A stretch of DNA of 7,465 nt, from contig JAJCXL010000349.1 in NCBI GenBank assembly GCA_029263435.1, positions 1 through 7,465 of the forward strand. The letters are read 5' to 3'. Source of the stretch: Acidobacteriota bacterium (lineage in GTDB: Bacteria > Acidobacteriota > Vicinamibacteria > Marinacidobacterales > SMYC01). The number at the start of each line of letters is the position of its first letter. The stretch's first letter is position 1. The notes under the pieces were generated by a model, which saw nothing but the letters and a program-made list of their open reading frames with translations, was not told the origin of the DNA and did no database searches. The translations under genes and the position numbers were made by a program. Of this stretch, positions 1 through 6,250 are shown piece after piece.

Positions 1-521
1 CCGGCGATCGACAGCTTCGCCGCATCGAGCTCGGCCGCGGTGGCCTGAAAGCCCGCGATCGAGGCGCGCGTCTCCGCACGTACCCGCCCCCACAGGTCGA
101 CTTCCCAGGACGTCTCGATGTTCACGCCCATGTTGGTCGCGGTCGAAGAGAGTACGCGCGAATCACTGCCCGGGATGGGAAATCCGATGAAGTTCTGTTT
201 ACGTCGGGCGCCAGTGAAATTCAGCCCGATCTGGGGAAACAAATCGGCTCCCGCGATTTTCGCATCGGCGGCGGCTTGATCGAGCCGAGCTGCCGCTGCC
301 GCGAGGTCGTAGTTATTGGCCAGCGCCTCCTCGACGATGATATCTAGCCGTTGGTCGCCAAAGCTGGTCCACCAATCCGAGGGGACCACTTCGGCGAGGT
401 CGTCTCCGGTGGTGAACACGTCGGGGGTTTGAACCGGCAGCTCGGGCGTTTGAACCGGCGGCGCTTTGACGCACGCACCGACGGAAACGAGACATAAGGC
501 GAGCCAATGGCGTCCGTGCAT
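1..521 (-). CDS. RND efflux outer-membrane factor lipoprotein (NodT/OprM-type), 3' end cut by window
   Basis: Reading the minus strand from the ATG at 521 gives an open frame of 173 codons that runs off the window with no stop. The N-terminus is a short hydrophobic signal (WLALCLVSVGAC) ending in a lipobox V14-G15-A16-C17, so the mature protein should be an acylated lipoprotein. Family hallmarks follow: a DWW..FGD..LD segment at about residues 49-60, a helical ALANNYDLAAAAARLDQA stretch at 66-83, LFPQIGL at 94-100, and SWEVDLWGRVR at 137-147. These are characteristic of the NodT family of TolC-like outer-membrane channels, which form the exit duct of tripartite RND pumps. Only about the first third of the usual 450-500 residues is present. 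The ATG lies 2 nt after the TetR stop, so the two genes are surely cotranscribed. Family assignment is firm; substrate is unknown. Confidence 0.93.
   Translation of the reverse strand, partial: MHGRHWLALCLVSVGACVKAPPVQTPELPVQTPDVFTTGDDLAEVVPSDWWTSFGDQRLDIIVEEALANNYDLAAAAARLDQAAADAKIAGADLFPQIGLNFTGARRKQNFIGFPIPGSDSRVLSSTATNMGVNIETSWEVDLWGRVRAETRASIAGFQATAAELDAAKLSIA
421..462. repeat. Tandem 21-bp duplication inside the efflux lipoprotein gene
   Basis: Two adjacent 21-bp units (421-441 and 442-462) match at 19 of 21 positions, differing at the sixth and nineteenth bases. In the minus-strand frame they encode two copies of a PVQTP-x-x heptapeptide just after the acylated cysteine (residues about 22-35). 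The repeat stays in frame and lengthens the Pro-rich linker between the lipid anchor and the folded domain. It looks like a recent in-frame slippage duplication. Confidence 0.8.
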
Positions 522-523
522 TT

Positions 524-1153
524 TCAAGAACCTGTCTCCAAAGTGATGACTCTTTCCACCGGCGCTCGCAACCCAGCGACCGCGAAAACGAGGAGATTCT
601 CGAGAATGGCTCCAGGTTCCGGAAGCGCCTGGGCCAGCGGCATCTCCTTGTGACGGCAGAAAGCAAAGGTATGAGCCATCGCACCGACCACGAAATGGAT
701 CCGACAGCTCAACACTTCCGCGGGAAGCTCCGGCAACGCTCTTTCGAGGGCCTGAGTGAATCGAGCAGCGACGTCTCGGATCTGCTCGAACAAGCACATC
801 CGGATCTCGTCATTCGTGTCGGAATGGGTGCGTCCCACCAGGCTCATGAAGTCGCCCCAGCCTGATTCCGGTTGCCTCAGCCGTTCGAACAACGGGGCGA
901 AAAAAGCCCTACATACGGCCTCGGCCTCGAAGGTCTCGAGCGCGTCGAGAAGCTCCAATCGCTCGCGATTGACCGGGCCGAAGCGTCGGGCGAAGACCGC
1001 TCGAAGCAAGTCGAGCTTGGAGCCGAAGTGGTAGTTGACCGCAGCGAGGTTGACGTCGGCAGCGGCCGTGATATCCCTCAACGAAGTCGACGCGAAGCCC
1101 ATCTCCGCAAACAGGGCTTCTGAGGCGTCGAGGATTTTCTCTTTCGTGGTCAT
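524..1153 (-). CDS. TetR/AcrR-family transcriptional repressor
   Basis: Cytoplasmic DNA-binding repressor of 209 residues, the usual length for the family. The N-terminal TetR helix-turn-helix is clear: ILDASEALFAEMGF at 7-20, then the recognition region SLRDITAAADVNLAAVNYHFGSK at about 24-46 with the diagnostic YHFGSK. The rest is an all-helical ligand/dimerisation domain, similar in style to TetR_C-type proteins that sit beside RND pumps. I chose the start at 1153 (MTTKEKIL): an AGGA at 1163-1160 lies 6 nt before it, but directly abuts the alternative ATG at 1159, which would add two residues (MT). The gene is followed after 2 nt by the outer-membrane efflux factor, and an AAACG-TT-CGTTT palindrome lies just upstream. 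Both suggest an autoregulated local efflux repressor. The inducing ligand cannot be read from the sequence. Confidence 0.95.
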   Translation of the reverse strand: MTTKEKILDASEALFAEMGFASTSLRDITAAADVNLAAVNYHFGSKLDLLRAVFARRFGPVNRERLELLDALETFEAEAVCRAFFAPLFERLRQPESGWGDFMSLVGRTHSDTNDEIRMCLFEQIRDVAARFTQALERALPELPAEVLSCRIHFVVGAMAHTFAFCRHKEMPLAQALPEPGAILENLLVFAVAGLRAPVERVITLETGS

Positions 1154-1159
1154 CGTCAT

Positions 1160-1163
1160 TCCT
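1160..1163 (-). promoter_or_regulatory. Ribosome binding site deciding the TetR start
   Basis: AGGA on the minus strand touches the ATG at 1159 with no spacer, but lies 6 nt before the ATG at 1153. The spacing favours initiation at 1153, so the mature protein probably begins MTTKEK rather than MTMTTKEK. Confidence 0.6.
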
Positions 1164-1168
1164 AAATC

Positions 1169-1180
1169 AAACGTTCGTTT
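1169..1180. promoter_or_regulatory. Probable TetR operator, AAACG-TT-CGTTT inverted repeat
   Basis: Perfect 5-bp arms (AAACG 1169-1173, CGTTT 1176-1180) flank a 2-nt centre. Read with its flanks it is CAAAC-N4-GTTTT, close to the G/CAAAC-N2-4-GTTTG/C box known for the TetR-family regulator PsrA and similar to sites of related repressors. It starts 10 bp upstream of the first ATG of the TetR gene (16 bp from the preferred one) and begins 3 nt past the proposed -10, where bound protein would block transcription. The match and position are seen directly. That this particular repressor binds it is inferred. Confidence 0.65.
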
Positions 1181-1182
1181 TA

Positions 1183-1212
1183 ATCTTACGTATGAACGAC
1201 GATAGAATTCAA
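1183..1212 (-). promoter_or_regulatory. Candidate sigma70 promoter for tetR-efflux operon
   Basis: On the minus strand TTGAAT (1212-1207) and TAAGAT (1188-1183) each match the sigma70 consensus at 4 of 6 positions with an 18-nt spacer. Transcription would begin near 1176, inside the inverted repeat at 1169-1180. It is the best promoter-like match in the only real gap of the window, but each hexamer alone is modest. Confidence 0.45.
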
Positions 1213-1232
1213 GAGAAAGAAGGAGAAAAAAG
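1211..1232. other. 22-bp homopurine/homopyrimidine tract
   Basis: The plus strand is purely A/G for 22 bases, so the minus-strand transcript is purely C/U here, including a run of six U. It begins 2 nt after the stop codon of the cytochrome gene and ends at the proposed -35 of the next gene. No convincing GC stem precedes the U-run, so I do not call an intrinsic terminator. The tract could form part of a Rho-dependent end or an upstream promoter element. Confidence 0.5.
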
Positions 1233-1234
1233 CC

Positions 1235-2314
1235 CTACTGGCCGGCGGAAGACCCGCGGGCGGTGGGCCTAACGTCAATCCAGGCAGCGGGATGCGACAG
1301 AATTAGCTCGCTGCCAGACGGCACCACCAAAGGCTCGGCGAAGACATATTTCTCTATCCAAGCCGGGCGGATGTCCTCGATAAGGAGGAGTTGCTCCGTC
1401 GTCCCATCGGGGCGCTTCATGTCGACCCGAAGGCTGCCTTCATCGTCTCCCAGGGCGCCCGGGAAAAAAGCCAAAAGCTCGACCTCTTCCGTGAACGGGT
1501 AAGACGCCTCGGTGATCTCTATGGAGCGGACCGCGTTAGCGGTGGGGGTGAGCCAAACTCCGACCGCGCTGCGGTCGGTGAGTCGCTTGCCCTCGTCTTC
1601 CCAACTCTTGGCGTAGGAGAACGAGACCGCGAGCTCCTCTGCCGCCGGGATCGCCAACGCCGCGCCACCGGCGAGCGCGACGTTCCCCTGGCCGGGTAGC
1701 CACGTCGCGAGAGGGACTCCGACGTCGCACGATCCGCCGAGCCGGATGGTGACACGCCTCAGCAGTCCGGCCAGCACCGGGCGGACCTCGAACGCCGTCG
1801 CCATGGACGACTCCGTAGCGGTCGTAGACAGGACCCGACACGCCTGCAGCTCGTAATCGTCCTCACCGATGACGATCTCCTCGTCGGGGATCAAAGTCCA
1901 ATCCGGCTCTCCCATGCTCCAACCGGCCGCCGACTCGTCCGCGGCCGGCTCGGGCGCGGGCGACGCGCCTTCGGGGGTGAGGCCGATGGCCCAGTCGACG
2001 AGGATGTCGATCTCCTCCGCCGAGAGCGAGCGTTGGTGCCGGAAGTCACCGATTCCGTCCGCCGGGAGCCAGGGCGGCATCGTGCGCTCGAGGACTTGCA
2101 TCTTGATGGCGTTGACCCAGGGGACCGCTTCCGCGTACTCGAGCAATGACATCGGGGCGACACCCCCATTGATGTGACAACCGCCGCAGTGCTCCACGAA
2201 GATGGGGCGGACGTGAGTGCGATAGTTGTAGCGAGACTCGCTCGTCTCATGTGCCGAGCCAACCACCGCAACACTCGAGAGCAGAATCGAAATCGCTATC
2301 GCTCTAGCGTGCAC
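1235..2314 (-). CDS. Exported monoheme cytochrome c fused to a degenerate PHM-like (copper type II monooxygenase-like) domain
   Basis: The 359-residue product starts at a GTG (2314) preceded by GGAGG with a 6-nt spacer. An upstream in-frame ATG at 2401 would only add residues shadowing the previous gene. Residues 1-21 form a signal peptide ending VVGSA. The heme c site is CGGCH at 43-47 (RPIFVEHCGGCH), and M79 in RTMPPW is the likely sixth ligand. The domain ends near 115 and is followed by a Pro/Ala linker to about 130. From GEPDW (135) onward the order of segments resembles proteins that join such a cytochrome to a copper type II ascorbate-dependent monooxygenase-like fold: LTDRSAVGVWL at about 245-255, EVELLAFFPGAL at 277-288, RPDGTTEQLLL at 301-311, EPLVVPSGSEL at 327-337. 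The His ligands expected there are absent. It ends the operon, overlapping the metal-binding gene by 11 nt. The heme c call is firm; the C-terminal fold is inferred. Confidence 0.88.
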   Translation of the reverse strand: MHARAIAISILLSSVAVVGSAHETSESRYNYRTHVRPIFVEHCGGCHINGGVAPMSLLEYAEAVPWVNAIKMQVLERTMPPWLPADGIGDFRHQRSLSAEEIDILVDWAIGLTPEGASPAPEPAADESAAGWSMGEPDWTLIPDEEIVIGEDDYELQACRVLSTTATESSMATAFEVRPVLAGLLRRVTIRLGGSCDVGVPLATWLPGQGNVALAGGAALAIPAAEELAVSFSYAKSWEDEGKRLTDRSAVGVWLTPTANAVRSIEITEASYPFTEEVELLAFFPGALGDDEGSLRVDMKRPDGTTEQLLLIEDIRPAWIEKYVFAEPLVVPSGSELILSHPAAWIDVRPTARGSSAGQ

Positions 2315-3338
2315 GCGCAACCTCCAATTCCAGCATCGACTCAGCGAACAATCCGTAGGCGCGCTCGATCTCGACCCGGTTTCCCATGTCTCCAAAGACA
2401 TCGAGAAGCCACGCCGCTCGTACCAGCTTCTTCGCGGGCACCCCGACGATATCCGGCTCTTTGTCGACCAGCGCCAGCATCAGGTCCTTGGCTTCGAGCG
2501 CGGGAATGTACAAGTCCGGCCACGCACCGGTCTCGATCAATTGCTTGATGCGATCGTCGCGATCTTTGATCGCGGCGTAGATGCCGTCTGAAGTCTCGGG
2601 GATCCGAAACTCAGGAAGCACGAGGAAATCTTCCGGCGCTTCCGCGACCGCACCCGTCATCATGCTCTCCACGAAAATGAAATCGAAACGAGCGTCTTCT
2701 TCGTGCGCTCCAGGAAAGCTCAAGTGGACCACGTACTCGGCCGGAAACGAGGTCGGCTGGCCGACGGCGGCCAAGAGGAACTCCCCGTCCGCCGAAGGCT
2801 CGAGTCCACGATCGTTCACCCGCGCGACGAAGGGCGACGCATCGATAGGCTTCGTAAAATCGTTGTACAGGTAGAGTCGGAAGTTCCCTTCGTCGTCCAA
2901 CGTGCCTTCCAAATGATGGTAGCCGTTGGGCGCCATGAACAAGATGCCGCCGTGTTTCGCATTGTGATCGCCGTGAGCCATCGGAATGCTGCGCAGGAGC
3001 ATGTCGACGCCGTCCGGGCATTTCCCAGGTACCGGGCTGAGGATCTCGGGCGCGTCTGGACAGAACCACTGCAGCTCGCGGGTCGTGACCACCAGATTCA
3101 TCCCGCAAATAGGGCAGGCACCTTCGTGATCTTCGTCGATGTGCTGGTGCATCGGGCACGAGTAGCTCGGGGCGAGTAGACGTTCCACCATATCCCGATC
3201 GCAGACCGGGCAGTTCGCGGCCTCCGTCGATTGCTCGTCTCGATGGATCGGACAAAGCCATACGCCGAAAGCCTCGCGCCCGACGTCTTGGGCCGGCGCA
3301 GGCAGAACCAAGGAGAACATCATCAACCAAAGGAACAT
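2304..3338 (-). CDS. Exported protein with tandem heavy-metal-binding domains (probable copper binding)
   Basis: The 344-residue product begins with a short signal peptide (FLWLMMFSLVLPAPA, cleavage near residue 16). Three repeats of the heavy-metal-binding domain type (aromatic-x-CPMH ... CPxCGM) follow: C29-P-I-H32 with C43-P-V-C46...M50; C61-P-M-H64 with C75-P-I-C78-G-M80; and a decayed third, C93 and C107-P-D-G...M113, lacking the His and last Cys. Next comes a His/Met-rich stretch, PMAHGDHNAKHGG (119-131), and a beta-type region with GYHHLEG (139-145) and FRLYLYNDFTKP (153-164). The C-terminal 100 residues are helical, with GDMGNR near 317-322. Such domains occur in copper-efflux adaptors and copper ATPases, where they are thought to bind Cu(I). 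Here they stand in a periplasmic protein without adaptor features. It lies 6 nt after the deacylase gene and overlaps the cytochrome gene. A copper sensor, chaperone or storage role is possible, but the true function is unknown. Confidence 0.88.
   Translation of the reverse strand: MFLWLMMFSLVLPAPAQDVGREAFGVWLCPIHRDEQSTEAANCPVCDRDMVERLLAPSYSCPMHQHIDEDHEGACPICGMNLVVTTRELQWFCPDAPEILSPVPGKCPDGVDMLLRSIPMAHGDHNAKHGGILFMAPNGYHHLEGTLDDEGNFRLYLYNDFTKPIDASPFVARVNDRGLEPSADGEFLLAAVGQPTSFPAEYVVHLSFPGAHEEDARFDFIFVESMMTGAVAEAPEDFLVLPEFRIPETSDGIYAAIKDRDDRIKQLIETGAWPDLYIPALEAKDLMLALVDKEPDIVGVPAKKLVRAAWLLDVFGDMGNRVEIERAYGLFAESMLELEVARAR
2321..2325 (-). promoter_or_regulatory. Strong ribosome binding site for the cytochrome gene
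   Basis: GGAGG on the minus strand, 6 nt before the GTG at 2314, lies inside the end of the preceding coding region. It is the best Shine-Dalgarno match in the window and fixes this non-ATG start, placing the signal peptide at the N-terminus. Confidence 0.85.
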
Positions 3339-3344
3339 GGTTGA

Positions 3345-3839
3345 TTATTCTAGCCCAAGTGGACGATCTCGGTCCGTGAGGTTCACCACGATCGCGCTGG
3401 CCGCCCGAACCAAATTCTGAGGGGTGATCATAATCTCGTGCCCCCACTCGCCGGCGCCGACGCCGAGCACCGGCTCAGCCATCAGAGCGAGGTCGACGAA
3501 GGAGCGAAAATCAGTGCTCTGCCAATGGAATGGCGGCACCGAGCCGACCCGGTATCCGGTCACTTCGTGCACGATGTCCGGTGAGGCCATCTTGATATTG
3601 CGATGGCCAATCGCTTTTTTGAGATGTCCGGAGATCGCGCTCTTATCCCCTCCAACCATGACGAGCACGCGTTCGCCGGTCCCGGACTCGAAGATGAGCG
3701 TTTTGACCATCTGATGCTCACGATAGCCCAGCGCCGCAGCCACGTTGGCCGCGCCTTTGTCCGTGGATTCGGGAAACTCCCGGGTCTCGTAATCGATCGC
3801 GAGAGCATCGAGATGCGTGTGCGCCGGGAGCGCCATCAT
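3345..3839 (-). CDS. YbaK/EbsC (ProX-type) aminoacyl-tRNA deacylase
   Basis: Cytoplasmic enzyme of 164 residues, the normal size for the free-standing YbaK/ProX family, which hydrolyses mischarged tRNA (for example Cys- or Ala-tRNAPro) in trans. Visible family marks are MVKTL with the invariant lysine K46, VLVMVGGDKSA at 58-68, GYRVGSVPPF at 95-104 (the conserved G-x-VPPF loop) and GHEIMITPQNLVR at 133-145. There is no signal peptide. Which mischarged tRNA it edits cannot be told from the sequence. It is sandwiched between two exported proteins: its ATG overlaps the stop of the metallohydrolase (ATGA), and the metal-binding gene begins 6 nt after its TAA. A second ATG at 3836 is also possible and is better spaced from the GGGAG upstream. 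The family call is secure. Confidence 0.93.
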   Translation of the reverse strand: MMALPAHTHLDALAIDYETREFPESTDKGAANVAAALGYREHQMVKTLIFESGTGERVLVMVGGDKSAISGHLKKAIGHRNIKMASPDIVHEVTGYRVGSVPPFHWQSTDFRSFVDLALMAEPVLGVGAGEWGHEIMITPQNLVRAASAIVVNLTDRDRPLGLE

Positions 3840-6250
3840 GGCTCTCCCACTATCGCCTGAAGCTTGTCGCGTGTCTCGTTGAAACGCGCGTCGAGCCGAG
3901 GCGTTTCGACACCCTCATAGGCCTGCTGCACTCGAGCAAAGGCCACGTCGAGGGCGCGGAGAAGATCTCGAGCCGCTTCCGCCGCGGCCGTCGGGTCCGT
4001 ACTTCCGCGCTCGCCCAGCCAAATCGGCGAGGTGTGCGCGAAGGCAAAGCCGTTCATCCCGGGCCAACCGCCGCCGCCACCCTGTACCCGAGCGGCAATC
4101 CAACCCCCGGTGCCGACCTCGATCTCTCCCTGGAAGCGTCTCTCCCCCGCCTCGGAAAGCGCATCGTCGTCCCACACCGGCTTGCCGTTGACGAGGATCT
4201 CCACCCTGTCGACCGCGATAGTACTCGCGAGGCGGAGCTCGAACGCAAGCGTGCCGGCATCACCGTCCACCACGCCTCCGGGAAGCACGCCGTCCACTCG
4301 AAAATCCAAGAGCGGACCCGTGCTGACGAAGCTTCTTCCCTGACGAAGCGCCTCGAGATAGCTCTCCAGGTGGAGCTCTCCGTCGACTTTGACGTAGAGC
4401 CGGGTCGTTCCGACGGCCATCGTGCGGTAGTAATCCGCCATGGTGTCCGTGCCCGCAGACGCCGCAATCGTCGCGCCGACGTTCAAGAAGCGATACCACA
4501 GCTCGCTCGTGCCCATTTCGTTGATCCAAAGACAAGCGATCTCCAACGCGTCCAGATCGCCCAGGACCGCGTCGGGAATCACGTCTACCGGAATCGCTCT
4601 GAGGGAGTCTTCGTCCGCGAAAGGGTCCGCGATGGAAACGGGGTGCATGTAGCTACTCACACCGCCTTGCCGACGCGCGTGCGCCAAGACGTCCACGTTA
4701 GGACGATCGTCGCTGCCATAGACCGGGTAGCCCGGTCCCCAATACCACGGCCAAAACGGCGCATCGACGTTGATGATGCCGACGTGGCCGAGAAAGTGTG
4801 AGCGGATCTCCTGACCGAAAGAGAGCAGCGGAGCCCCATGGCCCAGCCGTCGATAGTTGAAGAACTCGACGTCATTGAAGCGGTGCTGGAGATTCGCCAT
4901 GAGCGGCGTGCCCACATCGACGTCTTCTGCTCTGAGCTGCTTCAACAAATCTTGCGGCACGAGACGATAGGGTCCGCCGTAGTTCATGTGATAGTGATGA
5001 TCGCCGGAGTACCAGCCGTCATCGCGCGGATCCCAGATCTTTTCGAACTCGAGATCGAGTGTCGCCGTTTCGCCGGCCCGGGCATCGACCTCGCCCGACG
5101 CGGGGAGAGATGAGAACCCATGGGCAGCGGTGACCCGCACGGGCCCTTCGGGGACCTGCACCGTGACGACGCCGGGTGAGTACCAAAAGACTTTTCCGTG
5201 GGTGCCGTCGAAGCGCGGCATTTGCTGAGGCACGACGACCGGATGGCCATCGCGATCGGTCACCGAGAGCCGGGCCGGCGCCGTCGTCTGAATGCGCACG
5301 AAAGCCATGGGCTCCCGCCAGTCCCACGCGCGGATCGAGACTCGCTCCACGTCACCTCCGACGGTGCGGACTCGATAGACATGAAACGTGAGCTGGTCAT
5401 CTGCCTCTACGAAATAGACCCAATCACCGTCGGGGCTAAAGGCAGGCGCGAGCGGAAGCCCCGCTCGCGCGTTCAACCGAATCGGGTCGCCCCCTTCGAG
5501 ATCCACGAGCCAAAGGTCGTAGTTCTCAGGAGCGGGCCAGTTCACGACGACGGTGTCGCCATCGGCGCTCAAGCCCGGATGCGCTTGAGAGACGATCGAC
5601 TGCGACATGAGCTCCCGCTCAGCGCCCCCGCCTATCTCGAGCTCGACCACCCGGTCGATGCCTCCACGTCTCTTATCGAGAAACACGACGCTCTCTCCAT
5701 CGGGCCGTGGCAATGGCCGGCGCTCGAGTCCTCGGCTCGACGTCAAGCGCATCTTCTCTCGCGTCGCGATCTGGAGCCGCCACAGATCGAGATCTCCCGC
5801 TTCCGCGGAGCTGTAGTAGAGAAACGCCCCATCGGCCGAGTAGGCCGGGTCGAGCTCGATCGCGTCCGTGTCGACCAATGCTTGCATCGCGCCGGTCTGA
5901 ACGTCCACGGACAAGATATCGAGGTCAGACGCGTCGTCACGCAAGAAAGCGATGGAGCTTCCGTCCGGAGCCCAGGCCGGGCGCGAGTCCACCCCTGCTC
6001 CCCGCGTCAACCGCGTGGCGACACGGGTCTCCAGATCCAGGATCCAGATATAGCCATAGGCCGCGAACGCGAGCGAGCCCCCATCCGGCGAGGGCGCCGG
6101 ATCCGTCGGGGACGCCGCTAGAATCGGGAGCTCGAATCCTTCGAGGTAGACGTGGTGGCTGTAGCCCTCGACCTTCTTATACCGGTGCGTCCACTGCGCC
6201 CACCCGGGAGAGGCGGCGAGGAGCAAGAGCGCTATGAGCGCCGCTCTCAC
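3836..6250 (-). CDS. Exported PD40/TolB-like beta-propeller fused to a CehA/McbA-type PHP metallohydrolase
   Basis: The 804-residue product starts at a GTG whose GTGA overlaps the stop of the heme-protein gene. Residues 2-18 form a signal peptide (ALIALLLLAASPGWA). The propeller (about 45-300) carries six PD40-type turns: SPDG 54-57, APDG 94-97, SADG 138-141, RPDG 182-185, SADG 228-231 and SPDG 272-275, which would make one six-bladed propeller like that of TolB. A beta-rich linker (about 315-402) leads to the hydrolase. Its metal-site motifs are WYSGDHHYH (413-421), GQE with H485 and GH489 (479-489), HARRQGGVSSYMHP (524-537) and AGTDT with D602. The C-terminus holds a beta-domain (DRVEILVNGKPVW, 681-693) and a helical tail. 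CehA/McbA enzymes are metal-dependent hydrolases; some split carbamate esters, but the substrate here is unknown. An alternative TTG start at 6268 would add six residues; no Shine-Dalgarno match precedes the chosen GTG. Confidence 0.9.
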   Translation of the reverse strand: MRAALIALLLLAASPGWAQWTHRYKKVEGYSHHVYLEGFELPILAASPTDPAPSPDGGSLAFAAYGYIWILDLETRVATRLTRGAGVDSRPAWAPDGSSIAFLRDDASDLDILSVDVQTGAMQALVDTDAIELDPAYSADGAFLYYSSAEAGDLDLWRLQIATREKMRLTSSRGLERRPLPRPDGESVVFLDKRRGGIDRVVELEIGGGAERELMSQSIVSQAHPGLSADGDTVVVNWPAPENYDLWLVDLEGGDPIRLNARAGLPLAPAFSPDGDWVYFVEADDQLTFHVYRVRTVGGDVERVSIRAWDWREPMAFVRIQTTAPARLSVTDRDGHPVVVPQQMPRFDGTHGKVFWYSPGVVTVQVPEGPVRVTAAHGFSSLPASGEVDARAGETATLDLEFEKIWDPRDDGWYSGDHHYHMNYGGPYRLVPQDLLKQLRAEDVDVGTPLMANLQHRFNDVEFFNYRRLGHGAPLLSFGQEIRSHFLGHVGIINVDAPFWPWYWGPGYPVYGSDDRPNVDVLAHARRQGGVSSYMHPVSIADPFADEDSLRAIPVDVIPDAVLGDLDALEIACLWINEMGTSELWYRFLNVGATIAASAGTDTMADYYRTMAVGTTRLYVKVDGELHLESYLEALRQGRSFVSTGPLLDFRVDGVLPGGVVDGDAGTLAFELRLASTIAVDRVEILVNGKPVWDDDALSEAGERRFQGEIEVGTGGWIAARVQGGGGGWPGMNGFAFAHTSPIWLGERGSTDPTAAAEAARDLLRALDVAFARVQQAYEGVETPRLDARFNETRDKLQAIVGEP
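3844..3848 (-). promoter_or_regulatory. Ribosome binding site for the deacylase gene
   Basis: GGGAG on the minus strand lies 4 nt before the first ATG (3839) and 7 nt before the second (3836). The spacing slightly favours the second Met. Either way the start overlaps the TGA of the upstream gene, pointing to translational coupling. Confidence 0.5.

Noticed and set aside
313..684. Long minus-strand frame (123 codons) across the tetR/efflux junction
   Set aside because: It is out of frame with both the TetR gene and the clear NodT-family lipoprotein reading, is Arg-rich and shows no family motifs, as expected of a GC-rich shadow frame.
899..1238. 14-bp exact direct repeat (GAAAAAAGCCCTAC at 899-912 and 1225-1238)
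   Set aside because: One copy lies inside TetR coding sequence and the other at a stop codon, with no shared flanks. A match of this length can arise by chance in a window this size.
1225..1262. Possible intrinsic terminator after the cytochrome gene (U6 run after the stop)
   Set aside because: Only a GCCC/GGGC pairing with a very long loop is available before the U-run; no compact GC stem was found.
1235..1262. CCCGCGGG palindrome near the end of the cytochrome gene
   Set aside because: Short GC palindromes are common in such GC-rich DNA and this one lies within coding sequence.
4034..4801. 255-codon plus-strand frame opposite the metallohydrolase domain
   Set aside because: The minus strand here carries conserved metal-site motifs, while the plus-strand product is composition-driven and resembles nothing I know.
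5198..6121. 307-codon plus-strand frame opposite the propeller region
   Set aside because: It is low-complexity Arg-rich protein antisense to six well-formed PD40 repeats, with no ribosome site or recognisable motif.
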